NCBI GenBank assembly: GCA_016617855.1
Contig: JAECUM010016856.1
Location: forward strand, 1-64,000
DNA from: Megalonaias nervosa
Lineage: Eukaryota; Mollusca; Bivalvia; Unionida; Unionidae
Direction: 5' to 3'
DNA: 64,000 nt
Shown piece after piece: positions 23,172 through 35,700 of the stretch. The notes beneath the pieces are model-generated. The model made no database searches and was not told the origin of the DNA. It saw only the letters and a list, made by a program, of their open reading frames with translations. Both the position numbers and the translations under genes were made by a program. Numbering within the stretch: the first letter of the stretch is position 1; the number at the start of each line of letters is the position of its first letter.

Positions 23172-23504
23172 CGAAAAACAAATTAACTTCACCCTAACTT
23201 CTCCCCCCCAAAATTTACCCATTTTTGTTTCTATCTGGAGGGAGAAGTCACACCTCACATTTTTCTAACCCTAGTTTAAGCCTTGATGAATGGCCATCAT
23301 TTACCTGAGGGCTATAAAATAGCAAGGTATAAAGGTGATAGGGAGCTGCTCCATGCCCCTTTGATACCAATATTACTGACCAAACTCTCTCGTTAAAATT
23401 GTTTGACATAAGCTTCCTGAACCGGGATACTATTTATTTAGAATAAAATTTTAGAAGATTTTACTACGTGGCAAGCATAGAGAGGTTTGAAAACTACCCT
23501 GTGA

Positions 23505-23759
23505 AAGCCAGCTGGCCAAGGAAGTTTAATTACAGTGGAAGCCATGTTAAAGAGAAAGCCAGGTAACACAGGAAGCCATGTTACAAAGCAAACCAGGTCA
23601 CAAAGGAAGCCATGTTATAGAGAAAGCAACGTTACATAGGAATTGAGGTAACAGGGAAAACCAAGTTACAGAGGAAACCCAACTACCAAGGAAGCCAAAC
23701 TACAAAGGAAGTCATGTCATTGAGGAAGCCAAGTTGCAGACAAAGCCAACTTACTGAGG
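23505..23759 (+). repeat. 17-base minisatellite, about 15 copies
   Basis: Consensus aagccatgttacagagg. Units follow without gaps, and the 17-base step is kept although most copies differ at several positions. Confidence 0.9.
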
Positions 23760-25700
23760 GGATCACTGAGGAAAGTTGCATTGCATGAATACCTGGCTTT
23801 CAGATGAACAAAAACTTAAAATCTGAATAACATTTCCTGAATCACACCTATACATGACATCACATTACAGGAAATGTAACAAAAATACACTTATTGATGT
23901 CATTTTTGACAATACCCAGTTCTTAATGGGCTTTTAATGTACTGGTTTTTCAACTACTCCATTCTTAATAGGCTTTTCATGTATCCCATTTTTATAGGGG
24001 TTACGACAATTCAGTACATTTCTATGTAGAATTATGTATAGTCTGTATAACAATATATAAATAATATGGTCTGCTGTGTGAAAACATTTGCTGGTGAAAG
24101 AGGAATGAGTCTGGGCCCAAAAGTTCAAAACCTTTTCCAGCAAATGTCTGCATACATCAAATTGTGTATCATCATTATCCTGACACGATCAACGGGGAGG
24201 TACATAAAATCTACACCAAGTAACTAAAAAAAGGAGATTTCAAACATAAAATTCTAAATGCTTGAGCACATATTAAATCGCAAACTTGCACAACATCAAC
24301 CATGACCATGTAATAATATTCCTACACTCCTTAAAATGTATCAACATCAGGATATTTCTCTATAATAAGCCAATGCCTCAAGACATGTTGAGCCCACACA
24401 TTTATAAAATAAGAAAAAGTCCATGCTTGAAGATATGCCCATCAGACACATTTGGAAAATAAGTACAAGTCCATGACTGAAGATATGCCCATCCCACATA
24501 TTTAGAAAATAAGCAAAAACTAAGAGGCTGTGTCCCTAATAAGACCATTCCCAACTTTTTCAAAAATATTTTGGAGAGGCTCCTAGGTCTGTTAAAAGAG
24601 AAATACAGTCAAAACAGACTAGTAATAAAATTAGACAAACACTTTATTGTTTATATTGATCCATATATCATAAACCTTTATTGTTTATATTGATCCATAT
24701 ATCATAAACTTAAAATATTTGTTACATGCAGTACATCTGATAGTTACTTTAAATTCTTTAACTGATTATTACAGCTATTTCAAATTACAATACACAGTTG
24801 TAGTGGAAGCATTTCACATGCACTTATTTTGTCATTAAATTCAAATATTTGTGAAAACTGACACCATATATTTCCAAATCAAATGCTCAACACCTGTCAT
24901 CACTAGGATTTTATCATTACATATTTAGTTGGCCATGGTGGAATATCAAAAGTGATGTAGAATATTTTATAGCTCGAAATAAATAAATTGACCTAGAATT
25001 TTTTATTATTGGTTGAAGAGAGTACAAAGCCACAATGGTAGAATATTTAAAAGCTGCATTGTAAATCTATGATAAATTAATGTAATACATTTTATTATTG
25101 GTTGAAAGAGTACAAAGCCACAATAGTATAATAATTAAAAGCTGTACAAGTCTGAGCATTAAGGAATTGAGGTCTGATCAAAATTGAGACTTACTTATAA
25201 TAAGTACATCTGACTGGCATCAATAAATGTTCACATTCTGTTGACTTATGGAATCTCTGGTGCATTTATTTTTAGTTACATATCATACAACAGGCATGTG
25301 CCCACAGGCTGGATCTGGCCTGTGATCTGTTTTCTTTCTGCTTATATACATCACAGAGCTTGGCTTCACAAATTGTTTATATGACCCATGAACTGGACGA
25401 AGTTGCATATTATTGATGTAAAGCGCTGTTCTTTGAGTTAGGGAGAGTGATCGTTTTAAGTTATACGTTCCAAATGCCTTTATTACTTTTATAAATATCA
25501 AAGCTGTGATCTGTTTGGTAGAATAAACCATCAACAGAACATTATCTCATATTGGTATATGTCATAGTTCCATCATGTTAGAGATTTCTATTTTAATCTG
25601 ATCGCCACCATGACCGACATCTATCAAACTGGTGCTTTCCACCATGACTACAGTTTTTAGCCATTATCCCTTACAATGACCAAATTAGTATAAAGCTGAA
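23760..25700. other. intergenic with small tandem duplications
   Basis: Holds three copies of a roughly 50-base unit (aagtccatgactgaagatat) at 24390-24515, a 36-base tandem pair (tttattgtttatattgatcc) at 24642-24714, and a diverged pair of about 90 bases (ttattattggttgaa.gagtacaaagccacaat) at 24999-25150. No gene seen. Confidence 0.6.
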
Positions 25701-25721
25701 GGAGTTCAAGAGATTATGTGA

Positions 25722-25727
25722 TTTATT
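25722..25727 (-). promoter_or_regulatory. candidate poly(A) signal for the PRMT gene
   Basis: AATAAA on the minus strand, 113 bases past the stop codon; it is the nearest canonical hexamer I noticed. Confidence 0.45.
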
Positions 25728-25839
25728 TAGTGCTTTTGGTTGAACTTCCTGGGAATAATTTATAAATGAAAAATGGTACAAAATCAAAATAATTCTTAAG
25801 AATAATCCACTAATAATTTCAATACCTGCCCTATTAGAA

Positions 25840-27186
25840 TTAGTTTGTCTTTGCTATGTCTTGAACATCTTCTGAGCTTTCTAAATTAACTGAGTCATTA
25901 TCCAGTATCTGTGCAGCATTCACCTCTGCAGAAACATCAACAAATTCTGCTTCCATTTCAAGCTGACTCTGTTCCTCATCATATTTTTCCATGATAGCAC
26001 TGATCAATCGGCAACGTGCAGCCCCACATGTGCAAGGGATGGGATGTTGTGTTGTATCTGGGTCTTCTCCAAGGTCTTCTTCATCTTCATAATCATCATC
26101 TTCCTCATCACTTTCATCATCAATGCTTTCTAGCATCTCTATGGAAATATTGTAATGCCGTTTGTTACCTTCATCTTGGGAGAGCTCCATTTTACAGCAG
26201 AGTTTATCTCCCTTTTCCACCACCAGTGATGCTGGTAGGAAACAGACAGTTTGTTTCCAATGGGTCTCTGCACATTCAGGTGAGGTAGACAACATTATTT
26301 TGTGAACACTTTCACATAATTGCTCAGTATGGTTATCGCATGAAATATGAGGTGGGTGACTGCAAGAACTATCAATACATTTATGTGGCCTGTTAATGTC
26401 AAGTTGTGTGTTATTATCGGCATCAAATTCTACATCAAACCACACAGCAAATCCATGCATTGATCCAGCTTTATCAACATCAAAAGAGAGTTTGTTTGTT
26501 AGATACTGAACTTCTTCTAAACTAACTTTGCTTAGGTCAAAGTTTGCTAATACTTGATGAGTAGCAACACACTGGCTTGGTTTAATTGCTGTAATGGCTG
26601 GCTTCTGCAGAGCTGACTGAAGGGAAGAGAGGAGTAATGGTGTAAAATCAAAACCATACACATCTTTCCAGAATTCAAAATGTTCCTCATAATACTCTCG
26701 CATATTTACCGGGGAAATATAAATTGTTGCTCTCGACGGAAGAATTATTCCATCCTTATTAAGCCATTTCTCTCGAGCAAAAATGACAGAGTCAAGCATT
26801 GACTCATGAAGCAGATAAAAGCCCATCCATTCTGAAAGAATAATGTCCACTTTGGGTTCTGGTAATTCAACTTCCTCTATCAAGCCTTTAATAACAGTGA
26901 TTCTGTCATCAAATTTATTTAATTTTATGATTTTTTCACATCCATCTGCCACTGAACTAGCTTCAACAGCAAACACCCGTTTTGCTCCTGCTCTGACAGC
27001 AAACAAGGACAAAATCCCAGTTCCTGCTCCAACATCCAAAACAATTTTATCGCGGAAAAGAAATCCATTTTTCTCAATAAATGTTTTGTATGCTTCAGTT
27101 CTGGGTCTATCTTTTAACATCAGCTCATGTACAGACAGGTCTCCATAGCTGGAGAAATAATCTGTGCTGGTGTCTGATTCAGTCAT
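25840..27186 (-). CDS. PRMT6: protein arginine N-methyltransferase, PRMT6-like
   Basis: Type I enzyme that moves methyl groups from S-adenosylmethionine to arginine in nuclear proteins such as histones. One uninterrupted frame, 448 residues. Seen: DYFSSYGDLSVHELMLKD at 9-26 (N-terminal YF-x-x-Y motif); motif I VLDVGAGTGILS at 49-60; post-I VFAVEAS at 71-77; double-E loop SEWMGFYLLHESML at 118-131 (Glu119, Glu128); THW loop at 308-310. MHGFAVWF at 243-250 and STSPECAETHWKQ resemble PRMT6 more than PRMT1. Odd: a Cys/His-rich insert at about 258-298 within the barrel, and a C-terminal extension of about 100 residues with an acidic run (355-378) and CTCGAARC (385-392); human PRMT6 has neither. 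A tattttcag splice acceptor at complement 27232-27240 suggests a 5' UTR intron. Catalytic motifs are intact and the gene is probably functional. Family call secure; subtype probable. Confidence 0.93.
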   Translation of the reverse strand: MTESDTSTDYFSSYGDLSVHELMLKDRPRTEAYKTFIEKNGFLFRDKIVLDVGAGTGILSLFAVRAGAKRVFAVEASSVADGCEKIIKLNKFDDRITVIKGLIEEVELPEPKVDIILSEWMGFYLLHESMLDSVIFAREKWLNKDGIILPSRATIYISPVNMREYYEEHFEFWKDVYGFDFTPLLLSSLQSALQKPAITAIKPSQCVATHQVLANFDLSKVSLEEVQYLTNKLSFDVDKAGSMHGFAVWFDVEFDADNNTQLDINRPHKCIDSSCSHPPHISCDNHTEQLCESVHKIMLSTSPECAETHWKQTVCFLPASLVVEKGDKLCCKMELSQDEGNKRHYNISIEMLESIDDESDEEDDDYEDEEDLGEDPDTTQHPIPCTCGAARCRLISAIMEKYDEEQSQLEMEAEFVDVSAEVNAAQILDNDSVNLESSEDVQDIAKTN

Positions 27187-27328
27187 CTTTTATTCTTTAA
27201 CAGTGGCAAATCTTATACCTCGCATTTTAATCTGAAAATAGATACAAAATACTGAAATCATCACAGAGATGGACATTTTGCATTGCACCATACAAATTAC
27301 TGGTGCATTTCAAGAATCTCAGGTTTGA

Positions 27329-27334
<6 letters not shown>

Positions 27335-27405
<71 letters not shown>
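27335..27405. repeat. (TA)n microsatellite
   Basis: About 35 TA units with one CA break, 150 bases upstream of the PRMT start codon and abutting the end of a DNA transposon. Confidence 0.95.
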
Positions 27406-27410
<5 letters not shown>

Positions 27411-27411
27411 A

Positions 27412-29135
27412 TATCTTGACCTCGGTTATCTCAAGAACCCATGTATGTTAAGCACTTTGGTCCAGTCCCGAGAAAAATCCTTCTTTATGCTAATTTTTCC
27501 CCGCTTATCTTGACCCCTGTTAAGTCGATAACCCGTTTATGTCGGGCATAAGTTTCGGTCGGAAGTAACGTGGACGAAATGCAACTTTTACTGGTACCTT
27601 GTACTAGCAAGGATGGAAAAAGCTGGTACAAGACCAAAGTTTGCCGGTACACATGCTAATCAACCAATCTCATCAATGCATAGTTTATCACTTACACAGA
27701 GTGGAGAAAATTATCATGTGAACAATACTTTAGAGTAATGAAATTGAATGCATGCATTTCTGACCTTTAAATAAGTTGCGTTCAAAATAGACATTATCAC
27801 ATGTCCACACCACGAAAATATAGTTCATCCCACACAGCATCGCGAATTTGATCTTATCTATAACTCGGAAAATTATCAGGTTAACATCATTAAATGTAGC
27901 TAAAATACCTATTTAGTTTTACACAATATATTTAAAACAAATTCGGTAATAACTAAAGTGTTTTCATGCTTGGTGCAACCGTAAGCCTTCAACTTCAGCT
28001 TGGCTAGATCATGTGACTCACAATAATCTATAAATAAAAACCTGCAAAACTCCAAACTAAGCTGTCCCCCCACTTACCCCTCTATTGGTTATTAATTTGT
28101 TTTGAACAAGAGTAAATAAAAGCACCAACGGTATTGTAAAAAAAGTCTATAGCACCCAGCATTTTTTTTATGAAAATGGTGATCGCTCTACCATGATTAT
28201 GTATTCTTTAACACAAACGGAATGAAGCAGAAGGTGACTGATAGGATCAAAATTTGAAACAGAACAGTGCTTTCATTTGTGTTGTTTTTATCTTGAATTT
28301 CAAAGTCTTACAATCCATCAAAGAGATTAGCCAACTCTCCTTCTGGTGCTGTGTTCCTGCCGACGATCACTGATCAAAGTCGGGAGGGATACGGAACTGC
28401 AACTGTATGAATGGAATAAGTTGTCTTCTAACTGCATGAATGGAATAAGTTGGCTTCATGCAGAATTTGATGTTGAGACAGTTAACTTTAAAGACTTGAA
28501 ACACATTTTACAGTATGTCGGTACATGAATACAGACAGCCCCATCTTTTTCCAGTACAGAAGCAAAATTTATTGGTAAAAACCGGCATATACTGGTGTAA
28601 AGGAACCTCTGACGATCAAACAAAAATTGATTTTCATGCACAATATTGGTCAGTTACATTTTGCTGCTAGTCACAAGTCAACTCTAACAAAAGAAAACAC
28701 TTTCAAAAAAAAAAGTATAGTCCTACATGTACATGTACTTCATTTGGCCTAGATTTTGGATAGCGAGAGAAAATCATTGTCTTGCTGAGGCTACCAAAGG
28801 GATGAGGCACTTCACAGGGAAATAAAAACAACTTTAAACCACTGACATTGTTGCAGTAACTTATTGTTGTAAAAATATGTGACTTGTTACTTAATCTCAT
28901 TTAAAAGACCTCCAATCTTCTTTTTTCTGCAACCAGGCATGATTGAATTATTATTTTTATTGTGCATTTGAAATGCGATTTGTTTTTAGAAATAAAACTC
29001 CTCATTTTTGGTACTTCAGATGCATAATCATTGTTCTGCAGTAGATTTATCAACTAAACCCTGATATCTTGGGACCCGGTTATGTCGACGATTTTTTTAC
29101 ACCCCCGACATAATCGAGATAACTGGGTTTGACTG
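27412..29135 (-). mobile_element. non-autonomous TA-type DNA transposon, copy 1
   Basis: Right end, read in reverse, begins cagtcaaacccagttatctc; the left end keeps the inner part of the same inverted repeat (gacctcggttatctcaag). The element is found again, inverted, at 44150-45755. The ends and the TA next to them are those of the pogo/Tigger-Tc1-mariner group. No transposase is visible. Confidence 0.8.
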
Positions 29136-30600
29136 TAGTTCCATATCAAATATCTGCTTATAGCTGACAGCATTTTGTAGTATCATCTATATACACATGT
29201 GCAATATAATTTGAAACCTCTGACTGAAATAGTAACTCATTCAGAATTCATGAAATTGTTCTATTTTGTTGCGAAGATTATACAAGACTGAATGGTTTGC
29301 TAGTCCTGGAAGATTGTTTGATTACATTTTGCTGTTTCGATAAATGCCTTTAGATCAAGACTTACTTAACACTATAACATTCTGGTTATGTTCTATACTA
29401 TTCTATCAATTAACAGTTCTATACTTTTCCATCAATTAACACATGCACAGTTTGAGGCTGCACATGTCAATGAATGCACAGGCTATAAATTTCATATCCA
29501 ATAATGATGAATTTGTGTAACTACACTGTATATAACATCTGGCATGTACATAAAGTTCACTAAATTCTGCAAATTGTTTATAGTTAAATTTTGGTGGTTC
29601 AGGTTGCTGCTTTTAGATCCAATGTACAATGAACCAAGGAATGGCAAATTTTGCTACAGCTTGCTTTCTTGCTATATCCCATTCCAGGATTTTTGCAACA
29701 CATAAAAGTAAGGCGGGATATTTTTCCATCTGATACATTATTTTACAATCTGCAAATTTTTTTAATTAAAATACAGTGCAGTCTAATTTATCTTGCAAGT
29801 GTTTGACAAATATTTCTTTCATGTCATTTATAAATTGTATGATTTGTTTACTTTCTATGTTGCACTCTTTTTCATGTTACCACTATAAAAAAGAAAATGT
29901 CCAAACAGGCAATTTTGATTTGTTTTTAAAAAAATGCGCAAGTTAAAAGAGTGTTTAAGTAATTTTATTTTGTTCATAGAAAAAAAAATCCTCAAATTTG
30001 CCATTGAAAATTCTTGACTAATATATTCTCTTGCAATGTCTTCTTGGCATATCTTATGTGAGTGGAGTCAATAGTAATAACTGTATTTGTCCAAGACATA
30101 TAATTTTAAGTTTCTCACTCTATCCTATGGATTAGGCTAATGCTGTTGATTTCAGCATGGTATATCAAAGGCTAGGCTGATAAATCAGTCCCACACCTAT
30201 GATGATACTTACCAATTTATCAGCCTAATCAAAGGCATGCGTTCAATACATTCAGATCAGTTACTATAAACACCATATGCTAAAAAATCAAAAACCAAAA
30301 TAAACACTAAAACACACGATTATTTACATCTTTTGGGCATACATATTGGTGTACACCCCTATATTATGATTTGCAATTGTTTTCATACTAATAATAGTAA
30401 TAGGAAACACAAACTTTGATTCAAACGATTTTGATATGAATTACTTTGTTTTTCCCAATTTTGGGCACAAACCATGTAATGACGTCACTCGGTCATAGCT
30501 GATTCTACTTGACTGGGCAGGTACGACAAATCGTGAATTGGTCAGAACTTAAAATATAAGAGTGAGATCATGATTGATTGTGAGAATCTAGAATGTATAT
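29136..30600. other. intergenic, no gene seen
   Basis: AT-rich. A small imperfect hairpin (taggctgataaat / atttatcagccta) is at 30171-30227. No coding pattern. Confidence 0.5.
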
Positions 30601-31609
30601 TAGTCCTACAATGTAAGACCTTGATATTGATATTTATGTTTTGGGCATCTTATCAGCATTGAGGTCTGTATTCAATTTAATTGTTTGTCTATTAGTTTTA
30701 AGTTTTTTTACTTCATTACATGTTATTGTAATGTAACTTTGTTTGCTGGACTTGACCTTGTCCAAAACTGAGTTCATTTCTGCTTGACCTGATTGACTTT
30801 TTAAAAAACTTTATTTCATTTAGGTAAACAACTAATAATAGCTTCATTATTCTCTATGTGTATGAGCTTATCATAATTATTATTCAGGTAAACAAAGAAG
30901 GAGTAAATATGTTGATCAGGGTCATGGTTTTGGAGATTCCCAAGTGAATTTTATAGGTTACTGTGTTTTAAATAAACAAGGTTCATTAGATCATTCTAGA
31001 AGGTTGTGTACCATTAGGTAATGGTTGTTTTTAGAGAATGCTAATTGTGACCTTAAGGTCAAGCAGAGAACTATATTATCTTGTGACTGTGAGGATTTTA
31101 CCAGTCGTGATTTAACATCTAACACTTTAAGCTGTATTATGTTGTGACCAGTTTGGGCTGAATTTTATTTTCTTCAAATTATTGAATTCAAGTGATTATT
31201 TTCTCTGGAAATACAAAAGTGCTCTGACAAAATTCTTGGATAAAGACATTCATTGGAATTTATACTGAATTCAAACCTGGAATAGTATTTCTGTGATTCA
31301 ACGAGAGACTGTTGACACATCAGTACTTTGCAGACCATAACAGACATGTCATCACCTTCAATTTTGGATCTTTTCGGGACTTGAACTGAGTTTTATTCAG
31401 GACTTTTTATTACTAGGACTTGTGTCTTTAATTCACGGATTAATTTTGGATTTAATTGTCAATACCATAAGTTCTTTATTCTCATTTTTCACTTTGTATT
31501 CTAGGGAAATAAATTATTTTTTAAATTTTACAAAGCTTGTTGTCTTCACGCTTTTCTGTTACTTATTTTAAGAGCATAGACTCTTAACAGGTCTTACATT
31601 GTAGGACTA
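30601..31609. mobile_element. 1.0 kb element with perfect 21-base inverted ends
   Basis: Starts tagtcctacaatgtaagacc and ends with its exact reverse complement (31589-31609). Flanked by gaatgtatat on both sides (30591-30600 and 31610-31619), a 10-base target duplication. Related sequence, without clear ends, lies at about 35790-36570 and 54890-55700. Long inverted ends and a 9-10 base duplication fit Mutator-like elements; no coding capacity is seen. Confidence 0.82.
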
Positions 31610-32635
31610 GAATGTATATTTACATATTTTCAGTTGAAATACTATATAGTTACTCTTTTTAAAGTAAATAAAGATGTAACCGACATACAAAATGAGGTAA
31701 AAGCTGTTGAATCGAGTACAAATGAGTGACTTCATTACACGAATGGAGTTACAAACTGAAAAACTTAAATAATTCTTTTAAAGCTCACTAAAATCAAATT
31801 TTTTATTATTTATTGTTCAAACACATACAAACCATAATTTAACTTCATGAGTATTATGGTACACAATATTTATTTCTACTCAGACCAATACTTTCGTGTA
31901 AATATTTTTTATGATCCCTGAATTGTTTTGGAGTTTTTCAGTTTTCAATCACTCCAAAATTCTCAGTGGCAACAATGTGTATCAGATAAGCGAGAAGTGA
32001 ATTAACTGTACAACCTTTTATAACGTGTCAAGTCTTCCAAAGTCAAAGGGAGGTAACATCTATGAAGTAAAAGAGTTGAATAGGTGAACTACAGACCACA
32101 GGTGCTCGACGCGAGCTTGATGTTGAGAAAAAAACCCAACAAAACAAACAATAATCTGAGGGAAAAATATCATGGAGAGAGACAAAAATACCTCAGATTA
32201 CCCCCATGACCCGTTCTGACATTGGACCCTCTCTATCATACTATATAAGAGACTGTGCTACAGACAAGTTCTCATGCTTTATCACTGTTCAGTTCGTTTC
32301 TTGCTTGCAAGTTTCATCACGCCGTAATATCAATCTTTTGTAAACACAAATTAACTTTTACTTACAAAATGTATATACAAAAATTTTTTAACTTCAAAGT
32401 TTGGCAAAACTGTACGCCTATAATAATTGCAATCAAGTTGCTTCAAACACATGGAAGTCAGTTGGAGTTCTGTGTAGTGAACGTGCTTGGATTAATTACT
32501 TTATTTAAGGATGAAAACGTTAAGATGACCATGATGCAATCGTGCTGACAAGTGTAGAATCACTCCGATTGTAAAACTTTGCGGGAATTTGACGATCATT
32601 TTGCTTCCATATATAAAGCGAAAAGGGTTAAAAAT
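31610..32635. other. upstream region of TDP2
   Basis: No gene seen. A TATA-like ctatataag stands at 32241-32249, about 390 bases before the TDP2 start codon; its use as a promoter is a guess. Confidence 0.4.
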
Positions 32636-32770
32636 ATGAGTGAATCAGAAGACATAAACTTGCCAAGTGCGTCTGAATGCGAAGCAAGATGCCAAAAGTT
32701 CGCAGAAATCACTGGCACGGACACTGCACTGGCTATGTTTTTTCTGCAAGACCGGGATTGGGACCTCGAT
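32636..32770 (+). CDS. TDP2: TDP2 exon 1 (UBA-like domain)
   Basis: Forty-five codons, ending in frame at RDWDLD before gtaact. ATGAGTGAATCAG is in a weak context and upstream codons are not conserved. The helical UBA segment C-x6-FAEITGTD..AMFFLQDRDW runs to the exon end and finishes in exon 2. Confidence 0.93.
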
Positions 32771-35700
32771 GTAACTCTTGTTAGCTAAGGGTGCAGTCAA
32801 TGATCTTGAATGTAAATTGTATCACATCCCAGCCCCGTTACACTAAATATCATATTCTAAACTGATTCACGTGCATTGTTGTGCAAAAGAAAATGTATTC
32901 ATCATTGCAAGTGAAACAATCGTATGATTTACAAGTACAACTTGAAAAAAAACAAACACAAAAACAAAAAACCTATACTTGGGTAGTAGATGTTAACTAT
33001 AGTTTTTGCATAAATCCCCGTTTGTTTGTACCCCCTAACGATTTCAGTAACGAAAATCTTTAATATATAAAAAATACACAGAACTTAGTCATTTCATTCA
33101 TTCATTTATAATGTATAACCTGAATCGGGACTAGAGTGGCCCAAACATTGGCATCGTCTCATCTGCTCATTCCATGCTTAATGGAGTTATCATACTAACC
33201 TGCCACATTGCGTACACTATGGGCGAGTCTATTTTGCTCAGACAACAGTGAGTCAGTGACGTAGTTATCCTGTTTGGTAACTGCCAGATAAATTCCATAA
33301 ATTACAATAAGTTTGAGAATTATATCTCTTTGCACACATGCATAGAAATTACACTGCTTGTTAATTAAATCCACATGAAAGGCAAATTTGTAGTTGTCAT
33401 TCTTTTCCTTTGCTTGATTTGACATTGTAAATATCGGAAGCAGACAGTATTTTCCTTCTCTGTACATACATGTGTAGTCGTGCATCTACCCCTTCTCTGA
33501 AAATGGCCTTGTCCAGGAACTGGTAATGACCAGTGAGTAGGATCACCTTTTACACTGAAAACTTCCATATGGTATGAAACACGCAGACAGTAATGGTGTT
33601 AGGGCCCCCTATGGTGATAATCAGGTTTGAAATTATAATTCAATGAATGAACTAATTCTGTGCATCTTTTTTTTCTCATTTTTGGTTTTCATTTTTTAAA
33701 TTGGTAGGGTGGTACAAATGGGAAGGTATATTCAGACTATAGTCATACTTTTGTCTTTGACACTAGTTTCATTTGCTTCATTGTAAGGTATAAAATCATT
33801 GTAGCCTCAACCATGTTGAGACTATAACATCGTAGCTAATTTTAGAATAGACTGATTACACGGCACCCTGCCCCCTTTTTATCCTTGCTTTCTCTGACCC
33901 TTTCTACCTCAATTTTGATGTTTGGACATTTATGTTGGGTTGTAGGGTCAGAGCCATTTGCATATTGAAATGTTGGAATTTACGAACACCGTGCAGTATC
34001 GGCTTAGGATAGCCGTTTACTAGCCGACCTAGCAAACTTGAAGGGTCTTACATTGGGTCATATGTGCATGTAATCAATAGGAATGTGATTTATTTTCTCA
34101 GAAATTGTGAGTATTTCCATTTTTATTTCTTTATTTGCTGACAGATGAGACGAAACTAGTGTTGATGAAATTTGACCTTGAACTCACCATATGCATTGCT
34201 AGTCACATGACTAGCCAAATCTCACAACCTCCATATCAGTGATGTCAGACGTCCAATAGTCACGTGATATCAACAATAACCCATCTCTGATACTGTTGTA
34301 GAAAAACAACTTGAAAGTATAAATGAATGTTGCATAATGTTTATAGAAAAATGAAAGAACACAAACTTCTCAAAATATTTAGTATCAGAACAACCACTAA
34401 AAACCTGTCACTATCACAGCAACCTGGAGAAAGCTCGATTCACCGAGCAGAGAGCACATGTTGATGCAGTAGTCACGTGATACCAGCAAAAAATATCACT
34501 GACTCGTGCACAGTACTTGATGAGTCTGGCTTTCTTAAGGTTGCTGCAATACCTACATGTTTCAGGATTTGTTCTTGGAATCAGTATGTTAAGAATTAAG
34601 CATGTATTTATTCTTTTACAAGTATTAACTTACATTTATTTATTATTTTTGAATTTTATGTAAAACAATGTTGGAAATTGGTTTATTGTTGATATCATGT
34701 GACTATTGGACCTCTGATGCCATTGACTTAGAGTATTGCAAATCGCACGTTCCAGGTTAAATTTCATCAATGCTCTAGTTTTACCTCATCTTTCAGCAGA
34801 TTAAAGATATAACAAATGTTATATATGGAATTTTTGAGAAAATAAATCATATTCCTGTCAATTTCATGCAGGCCAGTTAGTAAGCAGCTACCCTATGCCA
34901 ACTCATGGTGTCCAAAAGTTCCAACTTTTCGATAGGCAAATGACTTTGACACTACACCCCAACATAAGTGTTCAAGTATCAAAAATGGGGTAGGAATGGT
35001 CAGAGGAAACTTGGAATACCGCCCCTGCTGTGTAAGTACATGCATTGACTACTCCCTTACTATATTCAGATTTTTTTTATTGTTTTCTGACTAACTGAGA
35101 CAAAAAAATTTAAAAAATAATAAAAAACATTATGTTTGTTGTTTACTTTCATATCTTTGCTATTGGTGCAGACAAGCTATTTCCAAATGTATGTACCTAA
35201 ATCAAGCTGCATATAGACAGGAATTTTATGATGTCAAGAAACCTTTTTTATTGTCTCCCTTTTGAGGATAGCCTGATTTGATGTGGTGAATTACTCTTTA
35301 TATGCACCATAATTTTGTCAGAAAAATAAAGTTGCTGTGCTTAATATATATATTGTTACAACCATGTAGTTTAATTACTTGTGTGTTAAAGTTTGAATTC
35401 TTTTATTTCAATTTTGTATCATTATATTTTATTGTGATGAAGATTATGTTTACAGGATCTGATATTTTTGAAAGAAACATCGTGTTTATTTAGAACATAA
35501 ATATGACTCGGCTTTCGTAAGTTTTTTTTTTAGATTGCTAGGTTGATAAACAGCCGGCTTAAATGATTGGTTGTGGCCAAGGTAATTTTCTAAGCATATG
35601 TGATTACATCGTGTACTGCGATTGTTAGATGATGAAATAACCACACGTTCTTCGTGTGTGTGCATGAAATGACGTCTTAGTTCGGTTTAAAAACACTTAG

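Noticed and set aside
26016..27148. Plus-strand open frames opposite the PRMT gene
   Set aside because: Shadows of a well-supported minus-strand coding region.
30601..31609. Solo LTR with TGTAAGAC..GTCTTACA ends
   Set aside because: The inverted match extends 11 bases further out and a 10-base direct duplication flanks the longer ends.
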